A program made the position numbers and the translations under genes. DNA of 64,000 nucleotides, from NCBI GenBank assembly GCA_021713415.1, contig JAKJJQ010000011.1, positions 1 through 64,000 of the forward strand. The letters are read 5' to 3'. This stretch comes from M0027 sp021713415. GTDB lineage: Bacteria; Pseudomonadota; Gammaproteobacteria; Francisellales; Francisellaceae. Shown one piece after another: positions 1-7,668 of the stretch (positions are counted from its first letter, which is position 1; each line of letters begins with the position of its first letter). The notes under the pieces were generated by a model. It made no database searches. It had not been told where the DNA came from and was given only the letters and a program-made list of their open reading frames with translations.

Positions 1-132
1 ACCTATCTCTTCGCAGATTGCCTTTAAACGGCACTCTACTTTTGAGATCAGCAAGGCCTTCCTGTATTTCACAGGAAAAACTATGTGGTAATGAGTGCTA
101 TAGGCACAATGAAATGATCTTACTAGCGACAT
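1..132 (-). CDS. tnpA: IS200/IS605-type transposase TnpA, N-terminal part, cut by window edge
   Basis: Reading the minus strand from an ATG at 132-130 gives 44 codons open to the window edge, starting MSLVRSFHCAYSTHYHIVFP and continuing with VKYRKALL. The HIVF-x-x-KYR block is the hallmark N-terminus of the small Y1 (HUH) single-strand transposases of IS200/IS605 elements; the HUH motif and catalytic Tyr would lie outside the window. A stem-loop (149-167) sits just upstream of the start, as in IS200 where a 5' hairpin limits transposase translation. Whether the element is intact, or also carries tnpB, cannot be seen. Confidence 0.85.
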   Translation of the reverse strand, partial: MSLVRSFHCAYSTHYHIVFPVKYRKALLISKVECRLKAICEEIG

Positions 133-210
133 TTTTTTAGTTTAACATGAAAACCTCTTCGGTTTTCAAACTTTCCCGTTTAATGTACCGCGTGGCAAGC
201 CACGGGGTAA
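133..210 (-). mobile_element. Left end of the IS200/IS605-type element with subterminal hairpins
   Basis: Two stem-loops precede tnpA. Positions 149-167 form a perfect 7-bp stem (GAAAACC/GGTTTTC, 5-nt loop) next to the transposase start. Positions 191-204 form CGTGG-CAAG-CCACG, the type of imperfect subterminal palindrome that TnpA binds in this family. On the minus strand the hairpin is preceded by TTAC (207-210), the same tetranucleotide used as target by IS608, so the element boundary is probably at or near 206/207. That boundary is an inference from the family; the other end is outside the window. Confidence 0.6.
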
Positions 211-269
211 TTGCTCAAATATATAATATAATTATACTAAAACAAACCTAGTAGAGGATAATCTGAATT

Positions 270-908
270 ATGACTCAAATTTATAAACTAATCATAAAAA
301 TAATCACAGGGTTCGTTTTTATAGTACCATTAATAAGCTTTATATATGTCATTTTTCAAAACTACTCTCAAAGTCAAGAGCTTATTAACGATTGCAAAAA
401 CATAACTGGTCTTAAAATTGACCCTTTAGACCTTAAAGAAAGTAGGTATAGATGTATACCTCCTTTAGTATATAACATAACTTATTATGATACTTTTTAT
501 AACCCTGCCACTTTTTTTAATTTTTCTACTAGTGGAACCGTTTATAGAATTATTATCGCAAACCTATCTTACAAGAATATAAATAATTGGAGACTCGAAT
601 TTAATTACAATAAACCTGTAGATTTTGAAACTCTTAATTTTAGTACAATGCATTGGAGTTATAATAAAGAAATTAATAAACTCATATTACATGGAAAAAA
701 TATCAAAAAAAATACATTTAGATATTATTATATAAAAGTTTATGATGATAATCTCCCATCTATTCAGTCAATTCAATCTTATATGGACTCTGGGATATAT
801 AAAGGCATAAAAGTCAACAAGAATATCATAAAAAATTACGTGAAAAATAATCTCAAATCTATAAATATTTGTGATAATAGCTTCAATTATCACAAATGTA
901 ATAACTAA
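270..908 (+). CDS. Hypothetical membrane-anchored protein, 212 aa
   Basis: I do not recognise this protein. It has an N-terminal hydrophobic segment (about residues 7-28) that is probably a signal anchor, followed by a hydrophilic Asn-, Tyr- and Lys-rich region likely placed in the periplasm. Two Cys (about 42 and 57) lie soon after the anchor and two more lie near the C-terminus, so disulfides are possible. The start is preceded by AGAGGATA about 10 nt upstream. It lies beside an IS200/IS605 end and has very low GC and no operon partner, which fits accessory DNA. Confidence 0.6.
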   Translation: MTQIYKLIIKIITGFVFIVPLISFIYVIFQNYSQSQELINDCKNITGLKIDPLDLKESRYRCIPPLVYNITYYDTFYNPATFFNFSTSGTVYRIIIANLSYKNINNWRLEFNYNKPVDFETLNFSTMHWSYNKEINKLILHGKNIKKNTFRYYYIKVYDDNLPSIQSIQSYMDSGIYKGIKVNKNIIKNYVKNNLKSINICDNSFNYHKCNN

Positions 909-1112
909 CCTGCTTCTGAAAGCGTATGATTTACTGTTTTGACAACCCATTCCTGTGGTATATCCACCCTTAACCCTAAAAATTTTAATTAGCACGCCTG
1001 ATATAATTTGAAGATTACCCGACATTGAAAAATTTAATTCATCAGAAATATCATCATTTAAGGGCTATTGAAAATTGCATAAAAATTATTTAAAAAACCA
1101 ATATTTAGCATT

Positions 1113-1135
1113 GAGACGCGATGAATCGGCGTCTC
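1113..1135. repeat. Hairpin repeat-like palindrome
   Basis: GAGACGC (1113-1119) pairs exactly with GCGTCTC (1129-1135), with a further GAT/ATC pairing inside. The GC-rich 7-bp arms stand out from the AT-rich surroundings. The position is 53 bp past the stop of the deformylase gene, but no T-run follows on the minus strand, so it is a poor intrinsic terminator. It resembles small dispersed REP-like palindromes in form; copy number elsewhere in the genome is unknown. Confidence 0.5.
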
Positions 1136-1188
1136 TACAAGCGGTATTAATTCCAATATCAACAGACCCTATATATTTGTTATAAAAT

Positions 1189-1701
1189 TCACTTCATAAA
1201 AACAGATTCAAAACCAAACTGGGTTTTTAAATCAGCAATTCTAAATGGAAATAAAATACCATCTAAATGATCTATTTCATGCTGAATAATTCGTGCATGA
1301 AAGCCAGAAACTTGCTGTTCTATCTTTTCACCTGTTTGATCAAATGCACTAAATTTAATATGCTTATAACGTGAAACCATGCCCCTTAGTCCTGGCACAC
1401 TTAAGCAACCTTCCATACCTAATTCCATTTCATCATTAATTGGCTCATATTCAGGGTTAACCAATACAGTCAATGGAATTTCTTTCTCATTAGGATAACG
1501 CTCGTTTTTTTCAAAACCATAAAGAATTACACGTTTATTTACACCAATTTGTGGTGCTGCAATGCCAACACCTTTTTTATCACGCATGACAGCTTCCATA
1601 TCAGAAATAAGTTGCAATAACTCATCATCAAAATTCATCACTGGCTGTGACTTTTCTATTAACGATTGCTCTCCCATAATAACGACACGAGGTAATGACA
1701 T
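1189..1701 (-). CDS. def: Peptide deformylase (first of two copies)
   Basis: A metalloenzyme that removes the N-formyl group from nascent proteins in the cytosol. All three family motifs are present: GVGIAAPQIG (44-53), EGCLSVPG (97-104, metal-ligand Cys99) and QHEIDHLDG (140-148, metal ligands His141 and His145, catalytic Glu142). At 170 residues it is normal length. The start has an AAGGAT Shine-Dalgarno sequence at good spacing. It is not next to fmt, which is the usual def neighbour. A second deformylase lies at 31959-32465 and the two are clearly divergent, so this copy may be auxiliary. Confidence 0.95.
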   Translation of the reverse strand: MSLPRVVIMGEQSLIEKSQPVMNFDDELLQLISDMEAVMRDKKGVGIAAPQIGVNKRVILYGFEKNERYPNEKEIPLTVLVNPEYEPINDEMELGMEGCLSVPGLRGMVSRYKHIKFSAFDQTGEKIEQQVSGFHARIIQHEIDHLDGILFPFRIADLKTQFGFESVFMK

Positions 1702-1814
1702 TTGACTATCCTTATTACTAACATTTTTATTAGATTACTATATATCACCAAATAATAACTTTAAAAAATCATCTATACTAAAAAATAAATCATTAAACTC
1801 ATATTTATACACAA

Positions 1815-2891
1815 ATGCAAAAAAACCATAAAAACGATATTCATAAAAAAAATCACCTACTACGCTGGGGAATATTATTTGGCTTGTTAAAGTTTATAGC
1901 ACTAGTTACGATTATCTCTTTAATTGACTTTACTTTTTTAGCTAAAAATCAGGAATTGATTAATATTTATATCAGAATTAGTTTATTTATTATCTGCCTT
2001 ATTCTTGTTTTTTTAGTCTGTCGTTTGTATATCTACTACCTAGCAAATAAACTAAATAATGATTACCTGAAACGATTTACTCCCTTAGATTCAGTTGCAA
2101 CGTTTAGAGAGTCTGCAACAAGAGGCTATACACCCACAAAACCATTTAAAGAAGCTGTTTTATTAATCCATGGCTTTGCTGCATCACCTCAAGAATTTTC
2201 AAATATTATTCATAAACTAAAAAATAAAAATATTACTTATTATGCGCCACATATTATTGGATTTGGGCTTAATCATACCAAAATTTTACATCAAGCAACT
2301 TATCAAGATTGGTTTAGAAATGCATTAGAACATTATGATATACTGGCAAATTTAAGTGAAAAAGTACACATTGTTGGTCATTCTTTAGGTGGTATTATGG
2401 CCGTATTTATCGCACAGCAACGTAATGTTGATAAGCTAATTTTATCTTCACCAGGTCTTTACTTATCTGATAAAGATTTAAAATATAAACGACTACTATC
2501 AAATAAATACTTTGGCAAATTTTATACTTGGCTATTCCCATATATGCCGAAACCAATTCGCAAGGGTCGTAATAATGTCAGTGATTTATTAGATGAAAGT
2601 AAAAGCCATACTTTATTTCATTATTTAGCAATTCCAACACATGCAATTCGTGAAATATTCAAAGCACAAGAACATGTTAAACTTAATGAAGTCAAGGCTC
2701 AACAATTATATGTTATTTATGGTAAGTGTGACTTAACCGTTAATAATGAGAAAGTAATTGAAACACTCAATCAATATCAAATGCCACACAAAGCTTTTGT
2801 CTTTGAAAATAGTGCTCATAACTGTTTTGAAGACTTTGAAAGTGAAGAAGCTTCAAAGTTAGTGCTCAATATTCTACATAACGATATGTAA
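1815..2891 (+). CDS. Membrane-anchored alpha/beta hydrolase
   Basis: A serine hydrolase attached to the inner membrane. Two hydrophobic segments (about 17-40 and 50-75) precede an alpha/beta-hydrolase domain. This has an oxyanion HG motif (LLIHGFAASP, His119-Gly120), the nucleophile elbow GHSLGG (Ser190), an acid in YGKCDLTV (Asp306) and a catalytic His in SAHNCFE (His335). It resembles carboxylesterases and monoglyceride lipases, but the substrate cannot be read from sequence. No clear Shine-Dalgarno sequence precedes the ATG. It is divergent from def and convergent with the following barrel gene. Confidence 0.8.
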   Translation: MQKNHKNDIHKKNHLLRWGILFGLLKFIALVTIISLIDFTFLAKNQELINIYIRISLFIICLILVFLVCRLYIYYLANKLNNDYLKRFTPLDSVATFRESATRGYTPTKPFKEAVLLIHGFAASPQEFSNIIHKLKNKNITYYAPHIIGFGLNHTKILHQATYQDWFRNALEHYDILANLSEKVHIVGHSLGGIMAVFIAQQRNVDKLILSSPGLYLSDKDLKYKRLLSNKYFGKFYTWLFPYMPKPIRKGRNNVSDLLDESKSHTLFHYLAIPTHAIREIFKAQEHVKLNEVKAQQLYVIYGKCDLTVNNEKVIETLNQYQMPHKAFVFENSAHNCFEDFESEEASKLVLNILHNDM

Positions 2892-2919
2892 TCTCAGATA
2901 CTAATACCAAGTAGATAAA

Positions 2920-3633
2920 TTAAAATAGGTAACGAATACCAACCTGTTCAGAATTTACTGCAACGTTCGTTTCATCTGTTGCATTGATAAACCCTAGAAA
3001 AGCGAAGCCAACGGTTGTAAAGTCCGCTCTTATATACTGAGCATAGATTTGAACATTGGATGTAACATCATAAGCAAGCTTAAGATTAAATACGCCTAAA
3101 AGACCTTGCTGGTTAGCACCAACACCGCCACCAACGCCTAAACCCATTTGCAAACTTAAAGGAGAAGCTAAATACATGCCGACAAAACCTTCAGCATCAA
3201 TACCTGATAAGGTTACATATTCAGTAGATAATATCTGCCCACTGGTACTGACATTACTATTGGTTGGATCGACTGCTCGGCCAAAATAATAATAATTTAA
3301 GCTCGTACCAAAAAAGATATTTTTCCATGAGTTTGCCTTACCAAATCCCCATTGATAGCCTAAACCAAAACTAGCTGCTCCTTGATTTTGCCTTGGAAAA
3401 GTTACATCAACATTACTATTTCCAAAAATAGAAGATACATCTTCTTGGTAAGTCGATGTACTTTGAGCAAGACCACCTGAAGCATTAACAAAAAAACCTG
3501 AAGGTATGTGTTGATTCGATTTTGTTGGTTTAAGACTAGATGAAGTATTTTGATTACCTTCATTGGCATAAACAGATGAAACCAATGTAGTTAAACATAA
3601 TAACGTTAATAAAAAATTCAATTTTACTTTCAT
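2920..3633 (-). CDS. Small outer membrane beta-barrel protein
   Basis: A 237-residue protein with a classical signal peptide (MKVKLNFLLTLLCL to about VYA-NEG). Beyond a short Asn/Ser-rich linker comes a run of alternating hydrophobic strands rich in Gly and aromatics, ending in the terminal Phe typical of outer membrane barrels (GIRYLF). The pattern resembles OmpW/OmpA-type or opacity-like 8-strand barrels; the exact family is unclear. I chose the ATG at 3633 because AAAGGG lies about 8 nt upstream. The frame extends 5 codons further to a TTG at 3648 without a better site. Confidence 0.75.
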   Translation of the reverse strand: MKVKLNFLLTLLCLTTLVSSVYANEGNQNTSSSLKPTKSNQHIPSGFFVNASGGLAQSTSTYQEDVSSIFGNSNVDVTFPRQNQGAASFGLGYQWGFGKANSWKNIFFGTSLNYYYFGRAVDPTNSNVSTSGQILSTEYVTLSGIDAEGFVGMYLASPLSLQMGLGVGGGVGANQQGLLGVFNLKLAYDVTSNVQIYAQYIRADFTTVGFAFLGFINATDETNVAVNSEQVGIRYLF

Positions 3634-3725
3634 TTTAAACCCTTTCAATCAGTTAAAGCTCACCAATATTAATATATTTTAATCAGTCATAAAGTTTTTT
3701 ATAGCAAAAATAGCTTACCAAAAAT

Positions 3726-4253
3726 TTATAACACATTCATTTTTTCTGGTTTTAAACATAGATTAAATAACACAATTAATATTAGACAAACAAAAGTAAT
3801 TAAATACATCCCAACACCAAGTGCAAGCCCAATGGTTGAAGTAGCCCATAAAATTGCAGCCGATGACAAACCACTAATTGTATTATTCTGCTTAAAAATA
3901 ACCGCAGCACCTAAGAAACCAACACCAGTTACAGTCCCAGCTAATATTGTAAATGCAAATGCTACATTATAAGCAAAAAATAAATGCATACTAATTGAAC
4001 CGATAATACTTGAACCTAATGCAACAGCTGTAAATACCTTAAAGTCTACCGCCTTATACTGCCTATTATGAGTAATACCAATAATTGCGCCAACAATAAA
4101 AGCAAGAATAATTCTAAAACAATAGATTAACTCAATTTTAAAATCAATAAACTGTATCAACGCATTATACTCTGACTGTGTTGAAGCTGAGTTAACTGTT
4201 ACAGCCATTGTAACTGCAGGCAACAATAAAATACAAAATATTAGTTTTTTCAT
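3726..4253 (-). CDS. MgtC/SapB-family membrane protein
   Basis: A 175-residue polytopic inner-membrane protein. The MgtC core is visible: RIILAFIVGAIIGITHNRQY, TAVALGSSIIGS, then GVGFLGAAVIFKQ and GLSSAAILWATSTIGLALG, which match the IGFLGAG and GL-TAA-LW-AAIG blocks of MgtC. MgtC proteins promote survival in macrophages and at low Mg2+ by acting on the ATP synthase or on membrane potential. This protein lacks the long cytosolic ACT-like C-terminal domain of classical MgtC and is of the shorter SapB-like type. It has a strong AAAAAGGAGA Shine-Dalgarno sequence and a signal-like N-terminal segment. It is divergent from the metal ABC transporter. Confidence 0.85.
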   Translation of the reverse strand: MKKLIFCILLLPAVTMAVTVNSASTQSEYNALIQFIDFKIELIYCFRIILAFIVGAIIGITHNRQYKAVDFKVFTAVALGSSIIGSISMHLFFAYNVAFAFTILAGTVTGVGFLGAAVIFKQNNTISGLSSAAILWATSTIGLALGVGMYLITFVCLILIVLFNLCLKPEKMNVL

Positions 4254-4328
4254 TGACCCATCTCCTTTTTATCCAGTTAAATACAAAGCTATAGAAACTG
4301 TCAACACCACCAATCACTTTAACGCCTT

Positions 4329-4342
4329 AAATCAGCTGATTT
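4329..4342. promoter_or_regulatory. 14-bp perfect palindrome between mgtC-like gene and metal ABC operon
   Basis: AAATCAGCTGATTT is a perfect dyad in the divergent intergenic region, 76 bp before the mgtC-like ATG and 77 bp before the binding-protein ATG. The position suits an operator controlling one or both genes. It does not look like a classical Zur or Fur box, so the regulator is unknown. Confidence 0.3.
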
Positions 4343-4419
4343 TGATTATTACTTGCTTAATGAAAATAAAAACTTTAGAGTGTTTTTCTCAGTGACTATT
4401 TAAATACTTTGAGGTTGAT

Positions 4420-5277
4420 ATGAAAATTTATAAAATCTTATTCATTATATTTATCAGTAGCTTTATGCCACTATATGCCAATATTCAAGTAATTGCTGCT
4501 GAAAATTTCTATGGTCAAGTTGCTAAGTCAATTGGTGGTAAATATGTTGATGTGACAAGCATCATATCAAACCCTGATAGTGACCCGCACTTATTTACAA
4601 CATCACCAAAGACGATGATGGCATTTTCTAAAGCTCAAGTTATTATTTACAATGGCCTTGATTATGATCCTTGGATTAATCAAATGCTTCAATCACAACA
4701 AAGTAAAAATACAATTGAAACCATTAATGTAGGAGAATTAATGGGTATTAAATCAGGTAGTAATCCACATATCTGGTACAATCCATATACTTTTCCAACT
4801 TTAGCAAAAAAACTGACAAAAATTTATGCAAAAATTGAACCTGAAAATAAAGACTACTTTAAAGAAAATTTAATTAGCTTTATGAAAAATTATCATGTTG
4901 TATTTAAAACTATTCATCAATTAAAAATAAAAACTAATAAACTACCTGTTACTGCAACTGAACCTGTTTTTGGTTATATGGCTGATGCACTGGGTATGAA
5001 TATGAAAGGTAAAGATGTTCAATGGCAGATTATGAATGACACAACACCTTCACCAAAAATGATGGCACAATATGAAGATTTACTCACTCATAGAGAAGTT
5101 AAACTACTTTTTTACAATAACCAAGTAAAAGAACCTGCAACAGAAACAATCAAAGCCTTGGCAGAAAAAAATCATATTGCTATTATTGGAGTGAGTGAAA
5201 CCATGCCACCAAATGATACAGTAAGTCAGTGGTTACAAACAACATTAAATCAAATAAGTGCAAAAGTTAAACAATGA
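4420..5277 (+). CDS. znuA-like: Zinc/manganese-type ABC transporter, periplasmic binding protein
   Basis: A cluster A-I metal-binding lipobox-free periplasmic protein of 285 residues with a cleavable signal peptide (to about YANIQV). Likely ligands are His57 (SDPHLFTTSP) and His117 (NPHIWYNP). At the third ligand site, where ZnuA and TroA have His in an HDAFGY-type motif, it has ATEPVFGYMADALG, so Glu181 replaces His. It also lacks the His-rich loop of zinc-specific ZnuA. The metal could therefore be Zn or Mn. Shine-Dalgarno GAGGT precedes the ATG. The next gene overlaps by 4 nt (ATGA), so the genes are translationally coupled. Confidence 0.88.
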   Translation: MKIYKILFIIFISSFMPLYANIQVIAAENFYGQVAKSIGGKYVDVTSIISNPDSDPHLFTTSPKTMMAFSKAQVIIYNGLDYDPWINQMLQSQQSKNTIETINVGELMGIKSGSNPHIWYNPYTFPTLAKKLTKIYAKIEPENKDYFKENLISFMKNYHVVFKTIHQLKIKTNKLPVTATEPVFGYMADALGMNMKGKDVQWQIMNDTTPSPKMMAQYEDLLTHREVKLLFYNNQVKEPATETIKALAEKNHIAIIGVSETMPPNDTVSQWLQTTLNQISAKVKQ

Positions 5278-5993
5278 ATGAAACTGTTATTGACTGTAAA
5301 AATGTCGTACTTGGTTATGCAAATAAAAAGCCTCTGACAAATCCTTTTTCTTTCTCTATTACACCAGGTAGCTGGATTGGTATTATTGGTGATAATGGTT
5401 CTGGAAAATCAACATTTTTCAAAAACATACTTGGCGACTTAACGCCTAGATCAGGGAAGTTAACCGTCTTTAACCACCCTTGTGGTAACAAACATAACAA
5501 TCGACAAATTGGTTATATTCCACAGTCAAGGCATACTGATATTCCTGATCATTTAACTGCTTTTGAATTACTCAAAGCAACACTGAATGCTTATCAATTT
5601 GGCATTGCATATTATAGCCAAAAAAAAATAAATAAAATTAAGCAGTATATTGATTTAGTTGGTGCTAATGACTACGCACATGCTACGTTTAAATCCTTAT
5701 CAGGTGGACAAAAAAAGCGAATTTACCTTGCCCAAGCGTTGATTAATCAACCAAAATTATTATTACTTGATGAACCATTAGCAGATCTTGATTTACAGGC
5801 TAAACATAACTTTATCCGCTGTTTGCAAAAAGTACATGCTGAAATTCCAATTACTGTTTTAATGATTACCCATGAGATGAATGAAATGCATCAATATTTA
5901 TCTGATTTTATTCACTTTCATAACCAAAATGTTATATTAACGCCAAACTACCCATTCAGTAAGGCTTTTGAGGATCATTGCCACCATGTTTAA
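5274..5993 (+). CDS. znuC-like: Metal ABC transporter ATP-binding protein
   Basis: A 239-residue ABC ATPase that powers the metal importer. It has Walker A GDNGSGKST (39-47), a Q-loop at YIPQSR (81-86), the signature LSGGQ (142-146), Walker B LLLLDEP (162-168), a D-loop and the switch His200 (MITHE). It overlaps the binding-protein gene by 4 nt and the permease gene by 8 nt, so the three make one operon. Confidence 0.93.
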   Translation: MNETVIDCKNVVLGYANKKPLTNPFSFSITPGSWIGIIGDNGSGKSTFFKNILGDLTPRSGKLTVFNHPCGNKHNNRQIGYIPQSRHTDIPDHLTAFELLKATLNAYQFGIAYYSQKKINKIKQYIDLVGANDYAHATFKSLSGGQKKRIYLAQALINQPKLLLLDEPLADLDLQAKHNFIRCLQKVHAEIPITVLMITHEMNEMHQYLSDFIHFHNQNVILTPNYPFSKAFEDHCHHV

Positions 5994-6783
5994 TTATGTA
6001 TTTATGCAATATGCATTTATTGCTGGCACATTAACTGCTTTAACCTGTGGCGTGATTAGCTTATTTGTTGTGACAAGAAAAGCTGCTTTTGCAGCACATG
6101 CATTAAGCCATATTAGTATTACAGGTGCTGCATTAGCACTACTTATTGGCTTTTCTGCTATAACAGGCCAATTAGTTATTAATCTTATCTCAGCCATTTT
6201 AATGGGCTTAATTGGTGAGAAAACAGTTAAAAATGACCAAACCATTGGTATGGTATTAACCTTTTTTCTTGGAATTGGTGCATTAAGCTTATTTTTATAT
6301 CAATCTGGCTATGCTGGTTCTGTTATGAGTATTATGTTTGGTAATTTGCTCGCCGTGTCATTACAACAAATTTATTTATTAATCATATTAAGTGTAATTT
6401 TATTAGCCATTCTTATTAGCGTTTTTCGCCCTTTATGGTTTTCAACATTAGAACCTGACTTAGCAACTGCAATGCGCTTACCAGTTAAGTTACTAACAAT
6501 TATCTTTTTCTGTCTTGTTGCAATTACCGTTACAATGGCTTGTCAAGTTGTCGGTGCACTTTTAGTTTTCGCATTATTAATTGGTCCTGGGGTTATTGCA
6601 AATCAATGGGCAAAAACATTAACAGGTAATCTAATTATCAGTATTACGGTTTCAATTATTAGTGTATGGCTATCACTCTATTTAGCCTTTTATTTGAACT
6701 TACCAATCAGTTTTTGTGTAACGTTTTTAATTACGTTATTTTATATCATTGGTTTAGCTAAAAACTATATCATAAAATCATAG
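5986..6783 (+). CDS. znuB-like: Metal ABC transporter permease (ABC-3 family)
   Basis: A 265-residue integral membrane protein with about eight hydrophobic segments. Family signatures include the LTCGVISLFVVTRKAAFAAHALSH block (the G-x-x-S/A-HA-SH motif) and VGALLVFALLIGPG, matching the VGxLLVxALLixPA region of ZnuB/TroC permeases. The ATG at 5986 is preferred; the frame is open to a TTG at 5968, but that would overlap the ATPase gene further and add an unlikely N-terminus. It completes the importer. Confidence 0.92.
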   Translation: MFNYVFMQYAFIAGTLTALTCGVISLFVVTRKAAFAAHALSHISITGAALALLIGFSAITGQLVINLISAILMGLIGEKTVKNDQTIGMVLTFFLGIGALSLFLYQSGYAGSVMSIMFGNLLAVSLQQIYLLIILSVILLAILISVFRPLWFSTLEPDLATAMRLPVKLLTIIFFCLVAITVTMACQVVGALLVFALLIGPGVIANQWAKTLTGNLIISITVSIISVWLSLYLAFYLNLPISFCVTFLITLFYIIGLAKNYIIKS

Positions 6784-6785
6784 CA

Positions 6786-7565
6786 CTACTGACAGCTTGA
6801 TGGACTTAACTTACATTTTAAACTATTGATTGAACTTTTAATTTGATCTGTTGTTGAGTCAACACTACCTTTAGCAAATGCAGAAGCAGTCTTTGCTGCT
6901 ATCACTTTTAAAACTTGCTGAATAATCTGCCCTGTTGTTTCGCCTGTTCCTGACTGGCCAACATCTGTCATTTGGATCTCATCAACTGTAAATGTTAACT
7001 CTTTATTTGCTAAAGCAGGTAATTTTGCATTAATAGCCATATCATTAATAATTAGATTTTTTATGACAACTTTTTTCTTTGATGCCTCATCTTTCTTATC
7101 ACTGGTCTCTACAGCTTGAGACTGCTTTTGATCACTACGATCTTCCTCAGTAGAAGATGCTGTATTTTTTTCAATATTATTTTGCAGTACGGTTAGGTTA
7201 GATTCGTTGTTATCATTTTTTTCATAGTATAAGTGTGGTGCATCAATAATAAGTGACTTAATCACAACTGTATCACTTTTTATTGTACTTGTATCAACAA
7301 CAATAGATATATTATCTAAGGTCAATATCTCTGGATAAGTAAACCCTTTAGGGTTGCCTACTTTCAGAGATTTAATCGATGCCTCACCCCGAAACGCACT
7401 AATATCAACCCCACTAACTGTTATTTGCGTACCTGTAACTTGTGAGCCATATTTTTCAATTAAATAGCCTGCAACATAATTAATCGAAAGCCAAATAGCA
7501 ATCACAACAATTACAAGAATTGCTATGATGACACCTAAAAATTTTAACCCCTTTCTCCTAGCCAT
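6786..7565 (-). CDS. AsmA-like periplasmic membrane-anchored protein
   Basis: A 259-residue protein with an N-terminal transmembrane anchor (about 9-31). It is followed by a segment of the type seen at the start of AsmA and related bridge-like proteins (VSGVDISAFRGEASIKSLKVGNPKGF, LTLDNISIVVD, IKSLIIDAPHLYYEK). A highly charged Asn/Ser/Lys-rich stretch (about 118-165) splits this from a second beta-rich repeat (VVIKNLIINDMAINAKLP). AsmA family members act in envelope lipid homeostasis. It is much shorter than AsmA itself (about 600 residues). Convergent with the metal permease, 2 bp apart. Confidence 0.65.
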   Translation of the reverse strand: MARRKGLKFLGVIIAILVIVVIAIWLSINYVAGYLIEKYGSQVTGTQITVSGVDISAFRGEASIKSLKVGNPKGFTYPEILTLDNISIVVDTSTIKSDTVVIKSLIIDAPHLYYEKNDNNESNLTVLQNNIEKNTASSTEEDRSDQKQSQAVETSDKKDEASKKKVVIKNLIINDMAINAKLPALANKELTFTVDEIQMTDVGQSGTGETTGQIIQQVLKVIAAKTASAFAKGSVDSTTDQIKSSINSLKCKLSPSSCQ

Positions 7566-7668
7566 AAGTAATCTACCCTTATTAAGATTTGTGCCTATAT
7601 CTGATCTGTAAGTTTAGTTAAAAATAAACATTTATATAATAAAGACAAAAAAATATCACTTGCCAAAC

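Noticed and set aside
905..988. A 27-codon minus-strand frame reading LGLRVDIPQEWVVKTVNHTL and ending at 905
   Set aside because: It looks like a possible transposase remnant (IPxEW near an N-terminus is seen in IS4-type proteins), but it is bounded by stops and too short to assign.
768..1025. 85-codon minus-strand open frame overlapping the end of the 212-aa gene
   Set aside because: No ribosome site, unlikely composition, and antisense to a plausible gene; treated as a shadow frame.
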